Of a DNA stretch of 64,000 nucleotides, positions 45,396 through 53,206 are shown in pieces. The notes under the pieces were generated by a model. That model saw only the letters and a list, made by a program, of their open reading frames with translations, did no database searches and was not told the origin of the DNA. The DNA lies in contig NZ_JBBWVE010000014.1 of NCBI RefSeq assembly GCF_041903755.1, forward strand, positions 62,001 through 126,000, in the 5' to 3' direction. Position numbers and translations under genes: made by a program. Positions within the stretch are counted from its first letter, which is position 1. The number at the start of each line of letters is the position of its first letter. This stretch comes from Thiocapsa roseilacustris (GTDB lineage Bacteria > Pseudomonadota > Gammaproteobacteria > Chromatiales > Chromatiaceae).

Positions 45396-48008
45396 ATGGC
45401 AAAGAAGCAGAAGCGATTTTCCGTCAAGGCCCGTCAGCAGGCGTGCGCGGTCACGCCCGAGTCGGCGCGCGCGGATCTCGATGCCGGGCGCTTTCGCGAG
45501 GCGATGACGGGCTTCAAGGATTTGTTGAAGCAGGCCCCTGCGGGCGAAGACAAGGATGGACTTCGGGTCGGGCTTGCCGATGCCTACGAGGGGCGCGCGC
45601 ACCAGCTCGGCGCCAAAGGCATGCACAAGGAGGCACTGGTGATGTGGGAGAACCGCGCCGCGTTGGGGGCGCTCCCGGCGCATCCGGGCCACGCCATCTG
45701 CCTGCTCCGTCTGGGACGTGTCGCTCAGGTCATGCCGATGCTGGACGACGTCTCCTTGAAAGCCGATCCCGAGTCCAGGGCGCTGTTGCTCGGCCACCTG
45801 GCGGCCCAAATGCTCGCCGGTACCGACGGGATTGCCGAGGCCCTGCCCGCCGATGACCCTATCCGCGTGCAAGCGACCGTTGCCGAAGAGGCCCTCAATG
45901 CCTATTGCGTCGGCAACGATCAGGCGCTCGCGCAGGCGCTGAAGGCGATCCCGTTCCGTTCGCCCTATCGCGATCTGGTCCAGATCCTCAAGGCAGTGAG
46001 TCGTCTCGACCCCGCCGCGCGCGATCATCGGGGTGACTGGGCAGAGGAGGCGCGCAACGAGGCGGTCAAGCTCCTGGACCGCATCGACGACAACTCGGGC
46101 TTCGCCGGGTTGCGCGATGCCGCGCGCTTGGCGCTGCTCTCGGAGATCGAGCTGGCACCCAAGCTCCGCGATGTCGGCCCGGCGACACGCGATCTGGTCT
46201 TCTCTCTGCGCGGCTGGCCCGCCGAGCGTGCGATCCTCTGGAACGAGCTGCAGACGCTCGGCAACTCGCCGCAGCCGAAAGAACTCCTGCGTCTGATGTT
46301 TCGGCATCGCCGGGCACTCGGCGAGACCTGGGTTCACGAGCGTGGGCTGCGTCTGCTCTTGCCGAAGCCGCAAACCGGCGCGAAATGGTGGATCGAGGTC
46401 GGCGGCAAGCCGCTGCGCAAGATCGACGGATACCTGCTGGATGCCTGGGAGAGCGAGGGGGAATCGGATCCCTGGAAGGTCGCCACCTACTGGCAGGATT
46501 ACGCGGATCTTGCTCTGGACGCCGCCGGGCATCGCGTCGAGCCGGGCAGCGATGCCGCGTTGCGGATCGCGCTCGTGCTGCGTCGTACAGAAACCCTCTT
46601 TAAAATCCTTGAGCGAATGGAGCCGGATTCCGACCCGGAATCCTTACCTGGAACCATTGCGGCCGACCTGGAAGCCAGCCTCGAGCACGACCCCGACGAC
46701 CGAGCCACCTATCTGAGCCTGATCGCCTACTATCTGCGCGGCGGCAAGGCGCTCAAGGACGCCCGCAACATCCTCAAGCTCGCCCAAGCCCGCTGGCCAA
46801 CCGACAAAGCGGTCCTGACCGCCGCCATGGATACCGCGATCGCGAGTGGGGCCTTCAAGAAGGCCGCGACCATCGCCGCCGACATCCTGGCGGTGGATCC
46901 GATCAACAGCGGGGTGCGTGAGCGGCTGGTGGAGGCGCATCTCGCGCATGCCCGCAAGAATTTAAGGGTTAAGCGAGCGGACTTGGCCATGCATGCACTG
47001 GCCCTAGCCGAGGAGTGGAGCCGCACCGAGCGGACGCGCGAGCGCTTGGAGCTGGTGCGCGGTCTGGCCGAGCTGCTCGCGTTCGATCCGCAGGGCGAGG
47101 GACGTCTGCAGGCCCTGGCCGAGAGTCTCGGCAATGGGCTGGCCGCCCGCCTCATGCTCTTGCTGGAGGCCGGCGTCTGCGGTATTCCCGGCGCCCGTCT
47201 GCTGAAACAGCTTGGACTTGCCAAGGCACCCACACCCGACGAGGTGGACCTGCGTGCCTTCTTCGCGCGCGTTCGGGCGCATCTGGATACGGGGGCCAAG
47301 CTCCCGAGCGAGGTCGGGAGCACGTTGAAGGGGCCGCTCAAGCAGACGGCCCGCCTCAAGCTCGATCAGGGCGAGATGGAGTCGATCTGCGAAACTCTGC
47401 GCCGCACCGACCTGCACGACGTGCGGCTGGCCTTCGCGGAGGCCGCCTTGAAGCGCTGGCGCGGCGAGCCGGTCTTCGAGCTCCATGCGTTCGAGGCCCG
47501 TCACCGCGGTGTCGTGCCTTGGAACGTCCCGATGCACGAGACCCTGCGCTTGGAGCAGGCGCTCGAGCGTGCACGCGACAACGGCGACTCCCGTCTGGTG
47601 CATCGGATCATCGAGGCCCTGAGCGGACCCTCGCTGCCCTTCGGTGGACCGCTGCGCGGTGGCTTCGGTGGCGGCTTCAACGAAGACGAATGGGATGACG
47701 AAGACGACGACATCGACGACATCGACGACGGCGACATGGCCCAGAGGTCGATCTCGCTCTTGGCCGACATGATTCGCACCCTCGGGCCGAGCGGCTTCCG
47801 CGCCATGATGCAGATGCCGGGTCCGGTCGGCGAATCGATGCGCGCGATCGAGCGCGATCTCGGCAAGGAGGCATTAGACCTATTGATCAATGCCCTGGCG
47901 GCCGACATGAATACCAAGGGTCTGCCCTTCCCGGATCCTGGCGATTTCAACCCCGGGCCGTCTCCGAGCACCCGCAAACGCAATCGCGCCAAACGAAAGC
48001 GCCGCTGA
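45396..48008 (+). CDS. Large helical-repeat (TPR-like) protein of the Hsp70-SNF2 cluster
   Basis: An 870-residue soluble protein, mostly alpha-helical. Repeated helix pairs such as ARADLDAGRFREAMTGFKDLL, EALVMWENRAALGAL and AAMDTAIASGAFKKAATIAA suggest TPR-like scaffolding. Near residue 763-780 is a very acidic run (DEWDDEDDDIDDIDDGD), and the extreme C-terminus is basic (RKRNRAKRKRR). A Gly/Phe-rich stretch (GGPLRGGFGGGF) precedes the acidic run. It shows no catalytic motif I recognise. The next gene starts 151 bases later after a palindromic repeat unit, and all six following genes share its strand. It is probably the scaffold or client receptor of the system; inference. Confidence 0.75.
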   Translation: MAKKQKRFSVKARQQACAVTPESARADLDAGRFREAMTGFKDLLKQAPAGEDKDGLRVGLADAYEGRAHQLGAKGMHKEALVMWENRAALGALPAHPGHAICLLRLGRVAQVMPMLDDVSLKADPESRALLLGHLAAQMLAGTDGIAEALPADDPIRVQATVAEEALNAYCVGNDQALAQALKAIPFRSPYRDLVQILKAVSRLDPAARDHRGDWAEEARNEAVKLLDRIDDNSGFAGLRDAARLALLSEIELAPKLRDVGPATRDLVFSLRGWPAERAILWNELQTLGNSPQPKELLRLMFRHRRALGETWVHERGLRLLLPKPQTGAKWWIEVGGKPLRKIDGYLLDAWESEGESDPWKVATYWQDYADLALDAAGHRVEPGSDAALRIALVLRRTETLFKILERMEPDSDPESLPGTIAADLEASLEHDPDDRATYLSLIAYYLRGGKALKDARNILKLAQARWPTDKAVLTAAMDTAIASGAFKKAATIAADILAVDPINSGVRERLVEAHLAHARKNLRVKRADLAMHALALAEEWSRTERTRERLELVRGLAELLAFDPQGEGRLQALAESLGNGLAARLMLLLEAGVCGIPGARLLKQLGLAKAPTPDEVDLRAFFARVRAHLDTGAKLPSEVGSTLKGPLKQTARLKLDQGEMESICETLRRTDLHDVRLAFAEAALKRWRGEPVFELHAFEARHRGVVPWNVPMHETLRLEQALERARDNGDSRLVHRIIEALSGPSLPFGGPLRGGFGGGFNEDEWDDEDDDIDDIDDGDMAQRSISLLADMIRTLGPSGFRAMMQMPGPVGESMRAIERDLGKEALDLLINALAADMNTKGLPFPDPGDFNPGPSPSTRKRNRAKRKRR

Positions 48009-48052
48009 GCGGGCCGATGCGGGGGCCCTCGAAAATCGGAACCTCGACAACT

Positions 48053-48138
48053 TGAACCGCGTCCCCGCCGACCCCCGCGGGTCCGCACGAGATCGACTCT
48101 AGCCGACGACACCGCATACCCCGCCGGACGCGGTTCAA
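48053..48138. repeat. Palindrome-ended unit, single copy
   Basis: An 86 bp unit bounded by TTGAACCGCGTCC and GGACGCGGTTCAA, perfectly complementary although both differ from the consensus by an A-to-G/T-to-C pair. It lies between the helical-repeat gene and the J-like gene and ends 21 bases before the next ATG. Confidence 0.9.
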
Positions 48139-48159
48139 CAACCATCGGACCCTGATCGC

Positions 48160-48453
48160 ATGACCGACCCCTTTCTCATCCTCGGCGTCCCCTTCGATGC
48201 GGAGGACGCCGCCATCGAAGCGGCCTATCTCGCCGGTCTGCGCCGCGCCTCCCCCGAGCGCGATCCGGCCGGTTTCGAGGCCCTGCGCGGGGCCTACGAA
48301 AAGATCCGCACCCGACGCGATCGCCTCGCCTACGCGCTCTTCGATCAGACCCCGCCGACCGCCGCCGACATCCTGGCCAAGGCCGCGCCCGTGGGCGAGC
48401 CGCGACGCCCGAAGCGGGCCACGCTGACCGCGCTGCTGCGCGGCGAGGTCTGA
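48160..48453 (+). CDS. J-domain-like protein lacking HPD
   Basis: A 97-residue protein whose first ~65 residues follow the J-domain pattern: DPFLILGVPFDAEDAAIEAA (helix I-II), then RRASPERDPAGFEALRGAYE where canonical J proteins have HPD before the FK.I..AYE helix III. The HPD tripeptide that triggers Hsp70 ATPase is replaced by SPE. The C-terminus (~70-97) is a basic linker with no zinc or substrate domain. It lies 3 bases before the GrpE-like gene and just upstream of Hsp70, so it likely serves that chaperone in a non-canonical way. Confidence 0.75.
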   Translation: MTDPFLILGVPFDAEDAAIEAAYLAGLRRASPERDPAGFEALRGAYEKIRTRRDRLAYALFDQTPPTAADILAKAAPVGEPRRPKRATLTALLRGEV

Positions 48454-48456
48454 CGC

Positions 48457-49134
48457 ATGGAGGACGCAAAGGCGGCGTTGCTCGAACGTTTTCGGGCCTA
48501 TCTGGAGGAAGAGCCGGACGTGCGCGAGGGCTCGGGGACAGGCATCGGCGACACGGACGAGCCCGACGCGCCCGACCTCTTTACACTGCTCGCCGAGCTG
48601 GCCGCCCTCAAAAACGAGGTCAAGCTCGAGTCGCGCCAGGTGAAGAGCGCGCTTGAACAGTTCCGCGACCTCTTCGACAGCCTCCGGCAGGCGAACGAGC
48701 ATCTGTCCGCGGAACTGTCCCGACGTCAACAGGATACCCGGGACATCGCCCTGAACGCCGAGCGCGACATCCTGCTCGAGCTCATCGAGCTGCGTGACCG
48801 GCTGCGGGACGGCCGCGGTCAGGCCGCCGCCTATCGGCCCAACTGGCTTGCGCACGCCAGCGGCGCGGCCGAGTTCATCACGGGTATGACGCAAGGCTTG
48901 AGCATGAATCTGCGCCGGCTCGACGAGACCCTGGATCGGCGCGAGGTGCGGCCGATCCAGGCCGTCGGGCAGCCCTTCGATCCGCGGATCATGCGTGCAC
49001 TCGAGGTCGGGCGCGATCCCGCCCTGCCGCTCGGCACGGTGCTCGCGGAGCTGCGTACCGGTTATCGGCGCGGCGAGTCGCTCTTGCGGCTCGCCGACGT
49101 CATCGTCAACAAATTCGAGGACCATCCCCAGTGA
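48457..49134 (+). CDS. GrpE-like nucleotide-exchange factor
   Basis: A 225-residue protein. An acidic start (about 15-40) leads into a long helix (LAELAALKNEVKLESRQVKS, then ALEQFRDLFDSLRQA) like the GrpE dimer stalk, and then a C-terminal region containing PIQAVGQPFDPRIMRALEV. That last segment corresponds to the GrpE beta-domain motif (G..FDP..H.A). The insert around GQAAAYRPNWLAHASGAAEF is unlike housekeeping GrpE. The stop overlaps the hsp70 start (GTGA). Role as exchange factor for the adjacent Hsp70 is inferred from homology and position. Confidence 0.8.
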   Translation: MEDAKAALLERFRAYLEEEPDVREGSGTGIGDTDEPDAPDLFTLLAELAALKNEVKLESRQVKSALEQFRDLFDSLRQANEHLSAELSRRQQDTRDIALNAERDILLELIELRDRLRDGRGQAAAYRPNWLAHASGAAEFITGMTQGLSMNLRRLDETLDRREVRPIQAVGQPFDPRIMRALEVGRDPALPLGTVLAELRTGYRRGESLLRLADVIVNKFEDHPQ

Positions 49135-50903
49135 GCGACATCATCATCGGCATTGATCTCGGCACCACCAACTCCGAGGTCGCGGTGGTCGAGGAGGGTC
49201 GAGTCCGACTCATCCCGGTCGACGGCAACCCCATTCTGCCCTCCGTGGTCGGGATCGCGGACGACGGCGCCCTCTTGGTCGGTCAGAGCGCCCGCAATCA
49301 GTACGTCCTGGCCCCGGAGCGCACCATCCGTTCGGTCAAACGGCGTATGGGCGAGGACACCGTTATCGAGATGGGCGCGCAACGCTACAGCCCGCAGGAG
49401 ATCTCGGCGCTCATCCTCGGTCGGCTCAAGCGCGCCGCCGAGTCCGATCTGGGCCAACCGGTGAGCAAGGCGGTCATCACGGTCCCGGCCTATTTCTCCG
49501 ATGCGCAGCGCCAGGCGACCCGCGACGCCGGCCAATTGGCGGGGCTCGAGGTGGTGCGCATCATCAACGAGCCGACGGCCGCCGCACTCGCCTACGAGGT
49601 CGATCACCATGAGCCCAAGACCATCCTGGTCTACGATCTGGGCGGCGGTACCTTCGATGTCTCGGTCGTGCGTCTGGCCAAAGAGGTGACCGAGGTGCTG
49701 TCGAGCCACGGCAACAACCAGCTTGGCGGCGACGACTTCGACGGTAAGATCCTGGAGCACCTGGTCGCGCATCTGAAAGAGCAGGGCACGGATCCAAGCG
49801 CGAATCGCGTCGCCATGGCGCGTCTGACCCGCGGGGCGGAGATCGCGAAGATCGCGCTCAGCGACGCCCCCTTCGTGCGCATCGACGAGGAATATCTGCT
49901 CGAGCATCAGGGCAAGCCGGTCAATCTGTCCCTGGAGCTCTCCCGCGACGACTACGAGGCGATGATCGCGCCCTATATCGACGAGACGCTGGACGCGGTG
50001 CATACCGCGCTGGAAGGGGCCGGTTTGGGCATCGGAGATCTCAGCGAGGTCCTGCTGGTCGGCGGTGCCACCCGCACCCCCTTGATCCAGCAGCGTCTCG
50101 AAGAGCTGCTGCGGATGCAGCCGCGCAGCGAGATCGACCCGGATCTGTGCGTGGCGAGCGGCGCGGCCATCCAGGCGGCCGTGATCGGCGGTCAGCGGGT
50201 CTCGCGCGTGCTGGTGGACGTCACGCCCTACACCTTCGGGACCAGCGCCTTGGGCGAGCTCAACGGCGAGTTTTATCCCTTCGTCTATGTCCCTTTGATT
50301 CGCAAGAATACCCCGATCCCGGTGACCAAGAGCGATGCCTTCTCCACCATCGAGGACGGCCAGTCCGCGATCGACGTGCGCGTCTACCAAGGCGAGGATC
50401 CGGACGCGCTCAACAACACCGAGATCGGCGCCTTCCGCATCGAGGGCCTGAGCGATGCGCCGGCCGGCAACGTCATCGTCACCACCTTCTCGCTCGACGT
50501 GAACGGCATCCTCAAGGTCACCTCGCGCGAGAAGAGCACCGGGCTCGAGCAGCGCATCGTCATCGACAACGCCACCGCCCGCTTCGAGCAGGACACCATG
50601 GCCGCCGCACGCGCACGCATCGGCGCACTCATCGACGGCGACTTCAGCGCCGAGCCGAGCAATGCGCCGGAGGAAGGCGGCGGGGAGGGCGTAGCCGCGA
50701 GTGCCGAGCGACGCGACAGCGTCCAGGCCATGGCCCTGATCGAAAAGGCCGAGCGCCTGATGGAAACCGCCAATGCGGAGGACCGCGAAGACCTGGTGAA
50801 CCTCATCGAGATGCTGCGCGATGCGGTCGCGGCGCATGATGATGTCGCCATCCACGAGGCGATGGACGGTCTCTCCGATCTGATCTTCTATCTGGAATCC
50901 TGA
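49131..50903 (+). CDS. Hsp70-family chaperone (DnaK/HscA-like) of the SNF2 cluster
   Basis: A 590-residue Hsp70. The nucleotide-binding domain (~1-360) has GIDLGTTNSEVAVVEEG, the SVKRRMG catalytic lysine, VPAYFSDAQRQATRDAG, the INEPTAAALAYE loop, VYDLGGGTFDVSVV and VGGATRTPLIQQ. The linker VLVDVTPYTFG leads to a substrate-binding beta domain (~370-500) and a helical lid (~510-590), shorter than in DnaK and without an EEVD- or DnaK-type tail. It starts with GTG overlapping the GrpE-like stop. It is not the housekeeping dnaK context (no dnaJ/grpE/heat-shock order), so it is a specialised paralogue. Confidence 0.93.
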   Translation: MSDIIIGIDLGTTNSEVAVVEEGRVRLIPVDGNPILPSVVGIADDGALLVGQSARNQYVLAPERTIRSVKRRMGEDTVIEMGAQRYSPQEISALILGRLKRAAESDLGQPVSKAVITVPAYFSDAQRQATRDAGQLAGLEVVRIINEPTAAALAYEVDHHEPKTILVYDLGGGTFDVSVVRLAKEVTEVLSSHGNNQLGGDDFDGKILEHLVAHLKEQGTDPSANRVAMARLTRGAEIAKIALSDAPFVRIDEEYLLEHQGKPVNLSLELSRDDYEAMIAPYIDETLDAVHTALEGAGLGIGDLSEVLLVGGATRTPLIQQRLEELLRMQPRSEIDPDLCVASGAAIQAAVIGGQRVSRVLVDVTPYTFGTSALGELNGEFYPFVYVPLIRKNTPIPVTKSDAFSTIEDGQSAIDVRVYQGEDPDALNNTEIGAFRIEGLSDAPAGNVIVTTFSLDVNGILKVTSREKSTGLEQRIVIDNATARFEQDTMAAARARIGALIDGDFSAEPSNAPEEGGGEGVAASAERRDSVQAMALIEKAERLMETANAEDREDLVNLIEMLRDAVAAHDDVAIHEAMDGLSDLIFYLES

Positions 50904-50922
50904 GTCCGGCGCGGCGAGTCTT

Positions 50923-51300
50923 ATGGACCGTTGCCCCAATTGTCGCGCCCGTCTCGACGGCGCTGAGCAGTGTCGCCGCTGCGGCCTGGAGCTCAACCTG
51001 CTGCACGCCGTTGATCGGGCCGGCGATGCCGCCGTCGTGCGCGCGATCCGTCGTCTCGCCGAGGACGACAGGATCGGCGCCGTCCGCGACCTGAAGCAGG
51101 CGCAGGCCTTGTCGGGGGGCGCGTTGGTCTCCGCCCTGCTCGCCTTTGCACGTTCGACACCCTCTGCCGAGTCTGCCCATGACATTACAACAGGCCCTCT
51201 GGCTCCTGACCGCCGAGCAACTGAAACAGCGCCGCAACCTGTTGTTGAACGGGAACCGCTCGACCCGCAAAGCGGATATGGTCGAGGCGATCTCGCATGA
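50923..51300 (+). CDS. Small zinc-ribbon protein
   Basis: A 125-residue protein starting MDRCPNCRARLDGAEQCRRCG, a CxxC-(10)-CxxC zinc ribbon, followed by a helical region (HAVDRAGDAAVVRAIRRLAE, LLAFARS). The last ~40 residues (after ~85) overlap the start of the next gene by 122 bases in another frame and look like accidental coding, so the ancestral stop may have been lost. The product could bind the Hsp70 or SNF2 partners or nucleic acid; function unknown. Confidence 0.65.
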   Translation: MDRCPNCRARLDGAEQCRRCGLELNLLHAVDRAGDAAVVRAIRRLAEDDRIGAVRDLKQAQALSGGALVSALLAFARSTPSAESAHDITTGPLAPDRRATETAPQPVVEREPLDPQSGYGRGDLA

Positions 51301-53206
51301 GCTCTTGTCGGCGGATCTAAGCCAGTACTGGGGGAGGCTCTCCGAGCTCGAGCAGAACGCCGTCGCTGAGAGCGTCCATCGCTGGGGCGGATTCTTCGAC
51401 CGCGTCGGCTTCAAGGCAGGATACGGCTCGCTTCCGAAGGCCTTCGCGACGGTGGCCTATTCCTATTCCTTTTCGCGGCCCGATCGTGATCGCCAGGAGC
51501 AGCCTTCGCTGCTGCCGCTCTTCTTCTACGACGGATCGATCCCGGAGGATCTGCGCAAGCGACTGGCGTCGATCGTCGCGGTGCCGAAGCCGTACGAGAT
51601 CACGAGCTTCGCCGACGAGGACCTGCCGAAGAGCATTGCCTCGGCGAGCATCCTGGAGCCCGAAGAGGCCGCCTCCGAGCCGCTGCGGCGTCTCGCCACC
51701 GAGACCCTGATCCATCACGACCTGCCCGGGGTGCTGCGCCTGATCGGTCAGGGCCGCGTCAGCGTCGGTGCCAAGACGGGTCTACCGAGCAGTGCCTCCA
51801 TGACCAAACTGGAGAGCGTCTTGCTCGGCGGTGATTGGTACAGCGCGGACGACGACTTGGACGAGCCACGCTCGGCCGGCGGTCCGATCCGGCCCATTCG
51901 TCCCTTTGCCTGGCCGCTTCTGCTCCAAGCCGGCGGACTGGCAAAGGCCGACGGCAGCAAGCTGGTCCTGACCGCCCGCGGCAACAAGGCGCTGTCTCAG
52001 CCGGTCGAGGAGGTGGTCTCGCACCTGTTCGCTCGCTGGCAACAAAAAGGCGCGCCCGATGAGCTGCGTCGCATCGACCTGGTCAAGGGGCAGACGGCAA
52101 AAGGCGTGCGACTCAGCGCGGTGTCGGAGCGCCGAGCGGTCATCGCCGATGCGCTCCGGGACGGCTGTCCCCCCGGCCGTTGGGTGGCCATCGACGAGCT
52201 TTTCCGACAGATGCAGTTCCGCGGCCGCCGCTTCACGGTGACCGAGAACGCCTGGGGACTGTATTTCGTCGAACAAAACTACGGCAGCCTGGGATCCAAC
52301 GGGGCCGACGGATTCGAGATCCTCCAGGGACGCTACATCCTCGCCTATCTCTTCGAGTATCTCGCGACACTCGGCATGCTCGATGTCGCCTATACCTCGC
52401 CCTACGCCGCGAGATTGGATTACACGGATGAGATCGTGCAAGTATTCCCCGACGGTGTCGACCGAAGCGCCGATCGCGTCGGTCGGGTTAGGTGCGCCGG
52501 CACCGTCGCCGTTGAGAAAGAACAGGTTGGCGCGCACCGTCACCCGACATGCGGCGCCGGGATGTCGGGTTACGCTGCGCTAACCCGACCTACGGCGAAT
52601 ACTTGCACAGTCTCGGATGCGTGGGGTGCCGATGAGTTTGCCTTTCTGAGCCGTTACGACGGACTCAGGTACATCCGGCTCAATGCACTCGGGGCCTATT
52701 GTTTGGGGCTCGCCGAGACCTACAAGCCCGTGCTCCCGAAGCGACCGCCGCTGTGCTCGATCGGGGCCGATCTGCACCTGACCCTCAAGCGGGAGCCCGA
52801 GCCGGCCGAACGGCTGGTGCTGGAGCAGATCGCCAAGCCGCTCTCGGCGACCCTTTGGCACCTGGATCCCGATGCCGTGCTGCGGCACAGTGCCGACACC
52901 GGCGAGCGAGGACGCATCCGCGCCTTCATCGAGTCGTCGACGGACGAGGCCCTGCCTGCCGAGGTCGTCCAACTGATCCGCGACGTCGAGGAACGCGCGA
53001 CCGCACTCGTCGATGCCGGACCGGCTCGCCTCGTCAAGTGTCGGGACCCCGCCATTGCCGTCATGCTGACCTCGGATCCCGTCACGGCCCCGCACTGCAC
53101 CCGCGCGGGCGAGCGCCTGGTGTGTGTCCCCGAACCGAAGCTCGCGGCCTTCGGCAAAGGGCTTGCCAAGCTGGGTTTCGTGCTCCCGGGGACCGGCAAT
53201 GGCTGA
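51179..53206 (+). CDS. SAP/XPB-N-like protein of the SNF2 cluster, with in-frame repeat insertion
   Basis: A 675-residue protein without ATPase motifs. The N-terminus (LLTAEQLKQRRNLLLNG, then STRKADMVEAISHEL) resembles a SAP-like helix-turn-helix. A winged-helix-like middle follows (ALRDGCPPGRWVAIDELFRQ, ILAYLFEYLATLGMLDVAY), as in proteins carrying an XPB/Ssl2 N-terminal-like domain. The C-terminal part (~490-675) contains LRYIRLNALGAYCLGL and ends in small strands. Residues ~431-475 are encoded by an inserted GGGTTAGCGC-type intergenic repeat that happens to stay open. The 3' end overlaps the SNF2 gene by 8 bases. Likely DNA- or partner-binding subunit; inference. Confidence 0.7.
   Translation: MTLQQALWLLTAEQLKQRRNLLLNGNRSTRKADMVEAISHELLSADLSQYWGRLSELEQNAVAESVHRWGGFFDRVGFKAGYGSLPKAFATVAYSYSFSRPDRDRQEQPSLLPLFFYDGSIPEDLRKRLASIVAVPKPYEITSFADEDLPKSIASASILEPEEAASEPLRRLATETLIHHDLPGVLRLIGQGRVSVGAKTGLPSSASMTKLESVLLGGDWYSADDDLDEPRSAGGPIRPIRPFAWPLLLQAGGLAKADGSKLVLTARGNKALSQPVEEVVSHLFARWQQKGAPDELRRIDLVKGQTAKGVRLSAVSERRAVIADALRDGCPPGRWVAIDELFRQMQFRGRRFTVTENAWGLYFVEQNYGSLGSNGADGFEILQGRYILAYLFEYLATLGMLDVAYTSPYAARLDYTDEIVQVFPDGVDRSADRVGRVRCAGTVAVEKEQVGAHRHPTCGAGMSGYAALTRPTANTCTVSDAWGADEFAFLSRYDGLRYIRLNALGAYCLGLAETYKPVLPKRPPLCSIGADLHLTLKREPEPAERLVLEQIAKPLSATLWHLDPDAVLRHSADTGERGRIRAFIESSTDEALPAEVVQLIRDVEERATALVDAGPARLVKCRDPAIAVMLTSDPVTAPHCTRAGERLVCVPEPKLAAFGKGLAKLGFVLPGTGNG
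52470..52605. repeat. GTAGGTCGGGTTAGCGC-type repeat inserted in a coding frame
   Basis: Left boundary GTCGGGTTAGG and right part TGTCGGGTTACGCTGCGCTA with ACCCGACCTACG form the inverted repeat known from gammaproteobacterial intergenic regions. It adds ~45 codons (roughly residues 431-475) with unusual residues (GRVRCAGTVAVEKEQVGAHR, then MSGYAALTRPT) to the surrounding protein without a stop or frameshift. Confidence 0.75.

Noticed and set aside
44538..46532. 664-codon minus-strand frame that includes MrpE at its end
   Set aside because: Only the last 173 codons match MrpE. The upstream part is antisense to the helical-repeat gene, and the small exported peptide gene occupies the true leader.
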